The position numbers were made by a program, and so were the translations under genes. Under the pieces are notes generated by a model. It made no database searches, had not been told where the DNA came from, and saw only the letters and a list, made by a program, of their open reading frames with translations. A stretch of 12,185 nt of DNA. It comes from Gammaproteobacteria bacterium UBA7376. GTDB lineage: Bacteria > Pseudomonadota > Gammaproteobacteria > Pseudomonadales > Azotimanducaceae. How positions within the stretch are numbered: position 1 is the first letter of the stretch; each line of letters opens with the position of its first letter. Below are positions 6,271 to 12,185 of this stretch, piece by piece. The stretch lies in contig DKNY01000051.1 in assembly GCA_002470275.1 (NCBI GenBank), positions 1 through 12,185 on the forward strand, given 5' to 3'.

Positions 6271-7841
6271 GCTGTAGTCTCCTCTGAACCAGGTTTCTCC
6301 AAGGCCGCAATGTCGCCGACGACTTTGACGCGCAGGCGCGCCGTGTTGCCTGCCATATAGGAAATACTGGTCTCTTCTACATCGGCGACCCGAAGGGATG
6401 CGGAGTCAGCGCCGGCAGCCAATGCTAGCGCCATAGCTTCCTGGGTTACCTCTTGGACAGCCTCCTGCCTTGGTATTTTTTCGTAGGAAACAAGCCGTTC
6501 CGACTCTCCCCCGATCTGAGCTATCGCAGCACCGATCGCGTTAGCAACCCCCGCATGCTCGGGGCGCAACATGCTGGAGGCTGCCGCCAAGTCTTCGGTG
6601 ATCAACACGGCACCGCCGCCCACCAAGATCACCGGCAGCGGATCGCTGCTGGGTTTCATTTTTTCGATACCGGCGTTGAGCATCCGAGATATCTCAAGAG
6701 TCGCCGCCTCTCTGGTTTCAGGGCGCAGACCGGCCACGTGGGATGACTCGCCAATCTCCACCAGGCCCGTTGCAACGACGATATCCGTCGCCGTTAGCGT
6801 TTTACCGCCAAAGACTAGGCCCTCAGAAACGAGATTGTGCCCCACGGATTGGGGCCCGATGGTTTTGCCATCCGCCGAGACCAAACTGCCGCCCCCAAGC
6901 CCAATGGCTAAAATATCGGGCATGCGAAAGTTAGTCCGAACGCCGCCAACTTCGATGACTACATTAGACTCGCGCGGGAAACCGTCCTGGAGAATACCAA
7001 TATCCGAGGTTGTCCCACCGATGTCGACAACGATCGCATCATCCAAACCCGTCAATTTACAGGCACCTCGCAGGGAATTGGTCGGCCCTGAAGCGAACGT
7101 TAGTGCCGGAAACTGGCGCGCAAATTCAGCATCCATCAGCGTGCCGTCATTCTGACTGACAAAGAAACGACAGGTCAGACCGCGACGTCGAATTGCCTCA
7201 ACAAAGGACGTCACGACACGGTCTGCAAAACTCAGCAAGCTTGCATTGAGTAGCGCGGCATTTTCTCGTTCAAGAATGCCGAGCCGGCCGATACTGTGCG
7301 ATTCGGTTATGCGGACTCCGGGTATTGCTGCGCGGATGCGCATTGCGACGCGTTGCTCGGGTTCTGCGTTCATCGGCGAAAAAGCCGATGAGATCGCAAC
7401 GGCCTGAATCTTTTTCGCTTTGAGGTCGTCGACAACTGCGGCGATCTCGTCGTCGTCCAATGCCGAGAGCGGCCAACCGTCATAAAGGTATCCGCCCCGA
7501 AGCATATAAACGTTATCCCCAAGACAGGCGGCGAGATCCTCAGGCCAACCAATCATTGGCGGGATGCCTGTACCGGAAGGCATGCCAATTCGCACTGCTG
7601 CAACTTGGGTCAATTCGCGGCGTTCGATAACAGCATTGGTGAACTGCGTTGTCCCCAGCATGACTGCTTCAATTGCCCCCTCTCTCCCGGCATGGTCGAC
7701 CAATATTGCCTCAAGGGCATCTAGTATGCCGGTGGTCACATCGGCCGACGTTAGGGCCTTCGTCGATGCAATGACGGCGTCCCCATCCAGCAGCACTGCA
7801 TCGGTATGCGTGCCACCAACGTCTATGCCTATTCTCAACAC
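6267..7841 (-). CDS. Hydantoinase/oxoprolinase-family (HyuA-type) ATP-dependent subunit, short form
   Basis: The 524-residue protein has an N-terminal Hydant_A_N domain starting RIGIDVGGTHTDAVLLDG (3-20), the phosphate-1 loop of the actin/sugar-kinase fold, and a hydantoinase A domain from about 190 with VVDIGGTTSDIGIL (271-284, phosphate-2), LAIGLGGGSLVS (311-322) and VILVGGGAVL (404-413, adenosine motif). These enzymes couple ATP hydrolysis to opening of hydantoins, 5-oxoproline or lactams. It is shorter than classical HyuA (about 690 residues) because the C-terminal region is replaced by a short tail, and no HyuB is present; DUF917 follows instead. GTG 7841 lies 11 bp after the permease stop with AGGGGG upstream. 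Substrate unknown. Confidence 0.88.
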   Translation of the reverse strand: MLRIGIDVGGTHTDAVLLDGDAVIASTKALTSADVTTGILDALEAILVDHAGREGAIEAVMLGTTQFTNAVIERRELTQVAAVRIGMPSGTGIPPMIGWPEDLAACLGDNVYMLRGGYLYDGWPLSALDDDEIAAVVDDLKAKKIQAVAISSAFSPMNAEPEQRVAMRIRAAIPGVRITESHSIGRLGILERENAALLNASLLSFADRVVTSFVEAIRRRGLTCRFFVSQNDGTLMDAEFARQFPALTFASGPTNSLRGACKLTGLDDAIVVDIGGTTSDIGILQDGFPRESNVVIEVGGVRTNFRMPDILAIGLGGGSLVSADGKTIGPQSVGHNLVSEGLVFGGKTLTATDIVVATGLVEIGESSHVAGLRPETREAATLEISRMLNAGIEKMKPSSDPLPVILVGGGAVLITEDLAAASSMLRPEHAGVANAIGAAIAQIGGESERLVSYEKIPRQEAVQEVTQEAMALALAAGADSASLRVADVEETSISYMAGNTARLRVKVVGDIAALEKPGSEETTA

Positions 7842-7852
7842 TAGGCGGCCCC

Positions 7853-9136
7853 CTACTCAGCCGAGCTTTCTACCGGTCCCGAGTCGAACCGGCTCAAAAG
7901 GGCATAACTCAGGGCAGACACGAATATCGCGTCCAGGGCAGCAATGCCCGTTAACTCGATGACCGATTCGGCCCCCAACAGCGCGACAACGCTACCCATT
8001 ACCCAGGCGATCAGCGCAAAGGGCGATAAGGTCCGCTCGGAAGCGGCGAAGTTTTCGAAATAGGCCTCGGGGCGTGCATAAAAGTGATCCACGGCAATCA
8101 CTCCTGCCACGGGCACGAAGACGATAGCGAGGTAAAACAGAAACGTTAAAAAGTAATCCAGGATATTGAAGAAGGCGGCAACCGTGCCGAGGGTGCCTAG
8201 GCAGATGATGAGGGTTCTGTTTTCAGCTTTCGGGAACGTGGCTTCAACGCTCAATATTGCACTATATAAATTTAGGGAGTTCAGTACCCAGGTGCCCGCA
8301 ATGATAATGACAAAGGCCCCCCAGCTGAGACCGACAACGATCAGCACATCTAACATATCGTCGTTGGACAGAGCGTCCGCAGCCAGCCCTCCTGCGATCA
8401 TGACGACGGATTGGACGATCAAAAAGGACATCAGCGCGGTAAATAACGCACCGCGCCAATGATTGATAAACCGCGTAATGTCCGGAAGAATCACGGCACC
8501 AACAATCACGCCGCCGACCACGGAAGATATTGCCCGACCCAACGAAATCTCCGCCACTTGGGGTAAGGCCAGGGTCTCGCCGAGGGAGCGCATCCCCAGG
8601 GACTCCGAGATCAGCACGACGGTCACCACCATCATTACCGGCACCAACAGCGTCGACAGCGCGTTGATTGCCTTGAACCCATAGATTGTGGTGACGGTCA
8701 TAACGAAACCGGCGAGCAGTTCTACTACCCAAGAAACCACTGAGACGCCTAGAGTGTCGTTGAGTAGACGCAGAAGCGCGCCGCTGAACAGATCAATGTT
8801 CACGCCGAACCATCCGAGCAAGGAGAGCGCAAAAGCCAAATTGACCAGGGCAGCACCCCGGGTACCAAAGGCAATCCGAGCCAACATATAGGAACTAAGA
8901 TGTGTGCGGGTTCCGATGGCGCCACAAACGCCAGCAATCAACGTCAGCACGCCGCAGCCGATCAAGATAGCCTGCACCGCACTGGCATTGTCCATCGCAA
9001 GAAAAATTTCAGCCCCCGTCACAAAGGTGGGCAATGAAAAAGCCACCATGGCGCTGACCAGCCCAACCCGCAGCCAACCCACCCAATGCCTCTGCGGTAC
9101 AGGCTCCCTGGCAAATTCCTCTACTTCAACGTTCAA
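7853..9136 (-). CDS. NCS1-family cytosine/purine-type permease (CodB-like)
   Basis: This 427-residue integral membrane protein has about 12 hydrophobic helices. The N-terminal cytoplasmic stretch (VPQRHWVGWLRVGLVS) leads into helix 1 with FSLPTFVTGAEIF, and helix 3 follows GTRTHLSSYMLARIAFGTRGAALVNL, all typical of NCS1 (nucleobase:cation symporter-1, CodB branch). The family imports cytosine, purines, hydantoins, allantoin or related rings with H+ or Na+. As first gene of the operon with HyuA and DUF917 it presumably imports their substrate. The start is TTG 9136: a stop occurs upstream in frame with no ATG or GTG between, and a G-rich stretch lies just in front. Confidence 0.88.
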   Translation of the reverse strand: MNVEVEEFAREPVPQRHWVGWLRVGLVSAMVAFSLPTFVTGAEIFLAMDNASAVQAILIGCGVLTLIAGVCGAIGTRTHLSSYMLARIAFGTRGAALVNLAFALSLLGWFGVNIDLFSGALLRLLNDTLGVSVVSWVVELLAGFVMTVTTIYGFKAINALSTLLVPVMMVVTVVLISESLGMRSLGETLALPQVAEISLGRAISSVVGGVIVGAVILPDITRFINHWRGALFTALMSFLIVQSVVMIAGGLAADALSNDDMLDVLIVVGLSWGAFVIIIAGTWVLNSLNLYSAILSVEATFPKAENRTLIICLGTLGTVAAFFNILDYFLTFLFYLAIVFVPVAGVIAVDHFYARPEAYFENFAASERTLSPFALIAWVMGSVVALLGAESVIELTGIAALDAIFVSALSYALLSRFDSGPVESSAE

Positions 9137-9430
9137 ACCGCCCCCACATGATTTATCGCGCCCCGACTGAACCCGGGAAAGTCGATTTCCTCACCAATAA
9201 GTTGATGCGTACAGTAGTGGACAAAACCGATGAGCAAAAGAGGTTACTGCCACCATCATCCGCATAGACAGATGGGTTTTAGGACCACGGGCCTACTGGC
9301 CCCTGCACTGGCCACCTGCTGTACACAACCGAGCTGATTTGCTCTACATTATCCTACCCCCACCCGCCACAGGATGGATAACAAGAGAGACCGCCTCATC
9401 GGGCGGGAACGACGGACAGCGGAGCTGGCT
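9137..9430. promoter_or_regulatory. Divergent intergenic region between the NCS1 permease and the ADP-ribosylglycohydrolase gene
   Basis: It must hold the promoters of both operons. Visible structures are an imperfect long-range inverted repeat, GCGTACAGTAG (9207-9217) versus CTGCTGTACAC (9316-9326), matching at 9 of 11 positions, and a short perfect hairpin GGGCC-TACT-GGCCC (9289-9302). Two half-sites about 100 bp apart could be operators for one regulator. No tRNA, small ORF or clean sigma-70 promoter was recognised. Confidence 0.45.
9419..9424 (+). promoter_or_regulatory. Ribosome binding site favouring ATG 9431
   Basis: GCGGAG ends 6 bases before ATG 9431. The upstream in-frame ATG at 9374 has only ACAGG directly abutting it, with no useful spacing, so 9431 is the better-supported start. 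Confidence 0.5.
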
Positions 9431-10807
9431 ATGATTTTTACCGGATATGAAAGCCCCCTCATTCTACTGAAACATGAGGTGATTCAGCGCGACTACGAAG
9501 GGCACACCGTCCCTGACGACCTCAAAGGTCAGATTGCGGCTCTCGATGACGAGAAAGACGCTTGGGACTTTGAGCAGGTCGATACGCTTTACCGGGCCCT
9601 GGACAACGTTCCGGCAGATCCGGCATTTCCCTATGTTCAGCCCAACGACCTCGAGGATATCCGCAGGGCACGCCCTGATGGGCCAAGACAGCTGGGCGAA
9701 ATTCCCGAGACGGCCCTGCTTGATAAGCTTCATGGCGCCTGGACGGGTCGTGCGGCGGGTTGCGCCTTGGGCAAACCCGTTGAGGGTATGGGCATCGTCG
9801 GTCAACAGGGCATGGTTGGGCGAAAAGCTATCCGAACCTACCTTGAAAATCGACAGGCCTGGCCACTGGACTTTTATATCAGCGGCGCGGATGCAGGAGA
9901 TGGCCTACGGGTAAGTTGCCCCCAATCCCAGCGGGAGAACATTGCCTTTATGGAGCCAGATGATGACATCCACTATACGATTATTGCGCTCAGCGTACTG
10001 GAGAACTACGGTCCTGATTTCACCTGGCGTGACATCGCTACCACCTGGAATACAAGCCTGCCGTACTACGCAATCTGCACCGCAGAGGCTCAGGCGATCA
10101 TGAATTACAACAATGCTGTCCCACGCAAAACGCCTTCAAACTGGGTCACACCCGAATACACCAGTATCAATCGAAACCCTTACCGCGAATGGATCGGAGC
10201 CCAAATCCGTGCAGACGGATGGGGCTATGCATGTGCGGGCAACCCAGAGCTCGCGGCGGAGTTTGCATATCGGGATGCCTGTTGGACTCACAGGGCCAAT
10301 GGGATTTATGGAGAGATGATGTTTGCCGCCATGATGGCAGCAGCGTTTATTGAAAGTGATCCGATCCAGCTCGTTCAGATCGGCCTATCGGAAGTACCGC
10401 AAAACTGTCGACTGGCTGAAGCCTGCCGCGCAGCGTTAGAGCAGATTCCCCTGTGTAGAGATTTTGAAGCCTATATGGATTGGGTAGAACACTACTACGG
10501 GACGCTCCACGGTGTGCATACGGTTAATAACGCCCTCATCGTCATTGGCTCCATCATCTATGGAGACATGGATTTCCATCACGCTATCTGCCGTTCTGTT
10601 GAGGGCGGTTGGGACACGGACTGTAACGGGGCTACCTGCGGATCCATCGTTGGCGCCGCTGGCGGCGCCAACGGCTTAACCTCCAGTCTGGTTGCACCGC
10701 TGAACGACACCATCAAACCCAATGTCTTCGGCTTCCAGGAAATCACCATGACAGAACTCGCAGAACGCACGCTTAGGGTCCATCGCCGAGTCAACGCCAA
10801 CGCCTAG
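9431..10807 (+). CDS. ADP-ribosylglycohydrolase-family (DraG-like) N-glycosidase
   Basis: From ATG 9431 it has 458 residues; ATG 9374 would add 19 basic residues but lacks a ribosome site. The first 90 or so residues match no domain I recognise. The ADP-ribosylglycohydrolase fold follows: LHGAWTGRAAGCALGKPVEG (100-119), EPDDDIHYTIIAL (175-187, metal ligands in place of TDDT) and a C-terminal GGWDTDCNGATCGSIVGA (392-409, usually GGDTDTxGAxxGAxxGA). The residues suit a two-metal N-glycosidase. The DDDIHYT/DTDCNGAT variant and larger size suggest the subfamily met in nucleoside or sugar catabolic clusters, not the nitrogenase regulator DraG or macrodomain-associated toxin systems. Divergence from the NCS1-HyuA-DUF917 operon supports catabolic N-glycoside cleavage; substrate inferred only. 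A near-palindrome and a terminator-like hairpin lie at its 3' end. Confidence 0.85.
   Translation: MIFTGYESPLILLKHEVIQRDYEGHTVPDDLKGQIAALDDEKDAWDFEQVDTLYRALDNVPADPAFPYVQPNDLEDIRRARPDGPRQLGEIPETALLDKLHGAWTGRAAGCALGKPVEGMGIVGQQGMVGRKAIRTYLENRQAWPLDFYISGADAGDGLRVSCPQSQRENIAFMEPDDDIHYTIIALSVLENYGPDFTWRDIATTWNTSLPYYAICTAEAQAIMNYNNAVPRKTPSNWVTPEYTSINRNPYREWIGAQIRADGWGYACAGNPELAAEFAYRDACWTHRANGIYGEMMFAAMMAAAFIESDPIQLVQIGLSEVPQNCRLAEACRAALEQIPLCRDFEAYMDWVEHYYGTLHGVHTVNNALIVIGSIIYGDMDFHHAICRSVEGGWDTDCNGATCGSIVGAAGGANGLTSSLVAPLNDTIKPNVFGFQEITMTELAERTLRVHRRVNANA
10648..10673. repeat. 26-bp near-perfect palindrome inside the ADP-ribosylglycohydrolase gene
   Basis: CGTTGGCGCCGC (10648-10659) and GCGGCGCCAACG (10662-10673) are perfect 12-bp arms around a 2-nt centre. 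It encodes IVGAAGGANG directly after the catalytic DTD motif. A Gly/Ala-rich coding constraint may explain part of it. Confidence 0.5.
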
Positions 10808-10823
10808 GAGCAGATGGGCTTAC

Positions 10824-10843
10824 AACCCGGAACATCCGGGTTT
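10824..10843 (+). terminator. Terminator-like hairpin after the ADP-ribosylglycohydrolase gene
   Basis: AACCCGGA and TCCGGGTT form a perfect 8-bp stem around an ACA triloop, 16 bp after the stop codon, followed by a single further T. The U-tract is short (TTT then C), so intrinsic termination may be partial; the position is right for the end of the transcript. Confidence 0.55.
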
Positions 10844-11290
10844 CGGCGCCGAGAGGTCGATCATCGAATACCGAGAGACTGCCTTGGGAACCAAAACGAT
10901 CCAGGTCGGCGCGCCCGGAGTCCTTTTAGCCTGGGGCGGATAATGCACGGCTCCTTGGTATGTTGGGGTCAGACTTCCGCCTTGGAGTACTGGCACGACA
11001 AGTCTTACAAAGGCCATGAGTTTTCAGCCTTTAGGTAGGTTTTGTAACGCGCTCTCCTCTTCTGTAGAGGAGCGCCTGTAGCAGAAAATTAATACCTGCT
11101 CTATCGCCGGGGACTGTGCGATCGGCCAGCAGCAGCCTAAACACCAAATCACGGCACAATCGACAGCTATCGCGCCCATTCTCCGAGGAGGCCAACCATC
11201 TCGTTGAACTGTGAGGGTTCCAAGTCAAACAGAAAATCATATTCTGGGCCATTTCACCAAGCACCAGGCCTGGAAGGCTGCAGATTGAAC
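10844..11290. other. Gene-poor stretch between the glycohydrolase and nitroreductase genes
   Basis: About 450 bp contain only short ORFs of unconvincing composition (for example a + strand frame to 11038 and a minus frame 11264-11031) with no motif I recognise and no good ribosome sites. The one clear structure is the hairpin at 11049-11075. It could be a decayed gene or a regulatory spacer. Confidence 0.5.
11049..11075. repeat. Strong imperfect hairpin in the gene-poor stretch
   Basis: GCGCTCTCCTCT (11049-11060) pairs with AGAGGAGCGC (11066-11075) with a 2-nt bulge and the loop TCTGT. No U-tract follows on either strand, so it is not a standard terminator. It could be a relic of a repeat unit or a small-RNA structure. 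Confidence 0.4.
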
Positions 11291-11968
11291 TCAGTCTTCA
11301 AACCCTAAAAACCGAGCCGCGTCGTCTACGCTCTTACGTTCTGAGACAACCGCATTAGCCGGGAAATTCTCATCGGGCCACCCCAGGGCAACCGCCTTCA
11401 TAATTACCTGATCTTCAGCAATTTGCGCGTGTTCCCGGACTACCGGCGACTGCATGATACCCTGGCTGTTAATCACAGCACCCAAACCACGGGACCAGGC
11501 AGCATTAACCAATGCAGTTGTCACCGCGCCGCAATCAAAGGCCGTGTCATCACTGTCAGAAAGTACGCGGTCGTAGGTGATAATGACGCATACGGGTGCA
11601 TCAAACTGACGAAAGCCGCGAAGCACCCAATCCTGACGCCTTTCTTTATCCTCTCGCGCGATACCCATCGCGCCAAATAGCTGCTTAGCGACACCCACTT
11701 GACGCTCGCGGTGTTCACCAACGAACGGTTGTCCAATGCGAAACTCCCTTGAGTGCGGTACGCCGGCGAGATTACGTTCTGTATTGCCCACTCGAATGCG
11801 GTTGAGTACGTCGCCGGAGATAACAGTAAAATTCCATGGCTGTGTATTCATGGAAGAAGGCGAGCGCATCGCGATGGCTAGAATCTCCTTGATTAGTGAT
11901 TTCGGCACTGGATTCGGCTTATAGCCTCGAATGCTCCGGCGCCCAAGTAGAACATCATCGAACTGCAC
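11291..11968 (-). CDS. Nitroreductase-family FMN-dependent oxidoreductase
   Basis: From GTG 11968 the protein has 225 residues, the normal size. That start is preceded on the minus strand by GGAG (complement of 11978-11981) at 9 bases. A GTG at 12061 would add 31 residues without homology-like features or a ribosome site. FMN-binding signatures are RRSIRGYKP (10-18), SPSSMNTQPWNF (36-47) and a C-terminal WSRGLGAVINSQGIM with a GWPDENFPAN segment, as in PnbA/NfsB-like nitrobenzoate or quinone reductases. The cytoplasmic dimer would use NAD(P)H on nitroaromatics, quinones or an unknown natural electron acceptor. It is separated from the catabolic island by the gene-poor region, and nothing shows a functional link. 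Confidence 0.85.
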   Translation of the reverse strand: MQFDDVLLGRRSIRGYKPNPVPKSLIKEILAIAMRSPSSMNTQPWNFTVISGDVLNRIRVGNTERNLAGVPHSREFRIGQPFVGEHRERQVGVAKQLFGAMGIAREDKERRQDWVLRGFRQFDAPVCVIITYDRVLSDSDDTAFDCGAVTTALVNAAWSRGLGAVINSQGIMQSPVVREHAQIAEDQVIMKAVALGWPDENFPANAVVSERKSVDDAARFLGFED

Positions 11969-12061
11969 GATCAGCTTCTCCGTAAGATAGCGGCAATACT
12001 GCGAGTAAATGGGATCGAGTACGCCATCAAAGCGCGATCTCCGGCTCACTGTGAACCCCAC

Positions 12062-12185
12062 TCAGCAACGAGATTCCTAACAGGCTTAATGACTCTCAAT
12101 CTACTGCGCGGGTTTATAACCGAGAACGGTCATTAAAAAAACCTTGTCCTCCACACCATCACTACCTATGTCAGATATCGCTACC
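12062..12185. other. Window end, upstream of the nitroreductase gene
   Basis: No gene was recognised. It contains an 8-bp inverted repeat TTAATGAC (12086-12093) and GTCATTAA (12129-12136) with 35 bp between, followed by a run of A. It probably includes the nitroreductase promoter. Confidence 0.3.

Noticed and set aside
6571..7155. Plus-strand 194-residue ORF opposite the HyuA-like gene
   Set aside because: Pro/Ser/Thr-rich antisense frame without a ribosome site; the minus-strand frame carries the ATPase motifs.
8262..8732. Minus-strand 156-residue ORF within the NCS1 permease in another frame
   Set aside because: Arg-rich out-of-frame translation of membrane-protein codons; no start signal.
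9431..10807. Toxin-antitoxin or nitrogenase-control role for the ADP-ribosylglycohydrolase
   Set aside because: No ADP-ribosyltransferase, DraT, macrodomain or nif gene is nearby; the permease and hydantoinase context suggests catabolism.
10814..11038. Plus-strand small ORF after the glycohydrolase gene
   Set aside because: It spans the terminator-like hairpin, lacks a good ribosome site and shows no family resemblance.
11031..11264. Minus-strand 77-residue ORF in the gene-poor stretch
   Set aside because: No ribosome site or recognised domain, and it runs through the 11049-11075 hairpin; a decayed remnant is possible but unsupported.
12086..12136. TTAATGAC/GTCATTAA inverted repeat as an insertion-sequence end
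   Set aside because: Eight-base arms only 35 bp apart, with no transposase or target duplication visible.

Overview
The window looks like a chromosomal stretch from a gammaproteobacterium, probably aquatic or marine. The reasons are: GC a little above half by eye, short intergenic gaps, strong AGGAG-type ribosome binding sites, a gamma-type Zur box, and a Zur/MerC/FtsX-permease neighbourhood typical of Pseudomonas-like and marine gammaproteobacteria. I cannot place it to genus. I see no tRNA, rRNA, CRISPR array, insertion sequence or phage gene.

Region 1 (1-1511, + strand) is a zinc-homeostasis block. It holds the C-terminal end of an FtsX/MacB-type ABC permease with a His-rich loop, then a good Zur-box-like palindrome (613-625), then a Zur-type Fur-family regulator, then a MerC-domain membrane protein overlapping it by 4 bp. 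The regulator has no ATG, GTG or TTG at the place where the family's N-terminus should begin. An ATT at 649 behind an AAGGTG fits best.

Region 2 (1747-2538, + strand) is a lone short-chain dehydrogenase/reductase resembling RhlG-type 3-oxoacyl reductases. It sits tail to tail with region 3.

Region 3 (2566-10807) is a nitrogen-compound catabolic island around an Lrp/AsnC regulator. On the minus strand, ornithine cyclodeaminase and arginase form a two-gene operon: arginine to ornithine plus urea, then ornithine to proline plus ammonia. The divergent lrp-like gene shares their promoter region. A second minus-strand operon (NCS1 cytosine/purine-type permease, hydantoinase/oxoprolinase HyuA-type ATPase, DUF917 protein) runs convergently into the lrp gene. 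It is divergent from a + strand ADP-ribosylglycohydrolase-family gene. Together they suggest uptake of an N-heterocycle or N-glycoside, ATP-driven ring opening, N-glycosidic cleavage, and entry of nitrogen into the arginine/ornithine/proline route. The actual substrate is unknown, and this is the most interesting part of the window.

Region 4 (10808-12185) has about 480 bp without a convincing gene but with two hairpins, one a likely terminator. It is followed by a minus-strand nitroreductase-family flavoprotein and an uninterpreted end.
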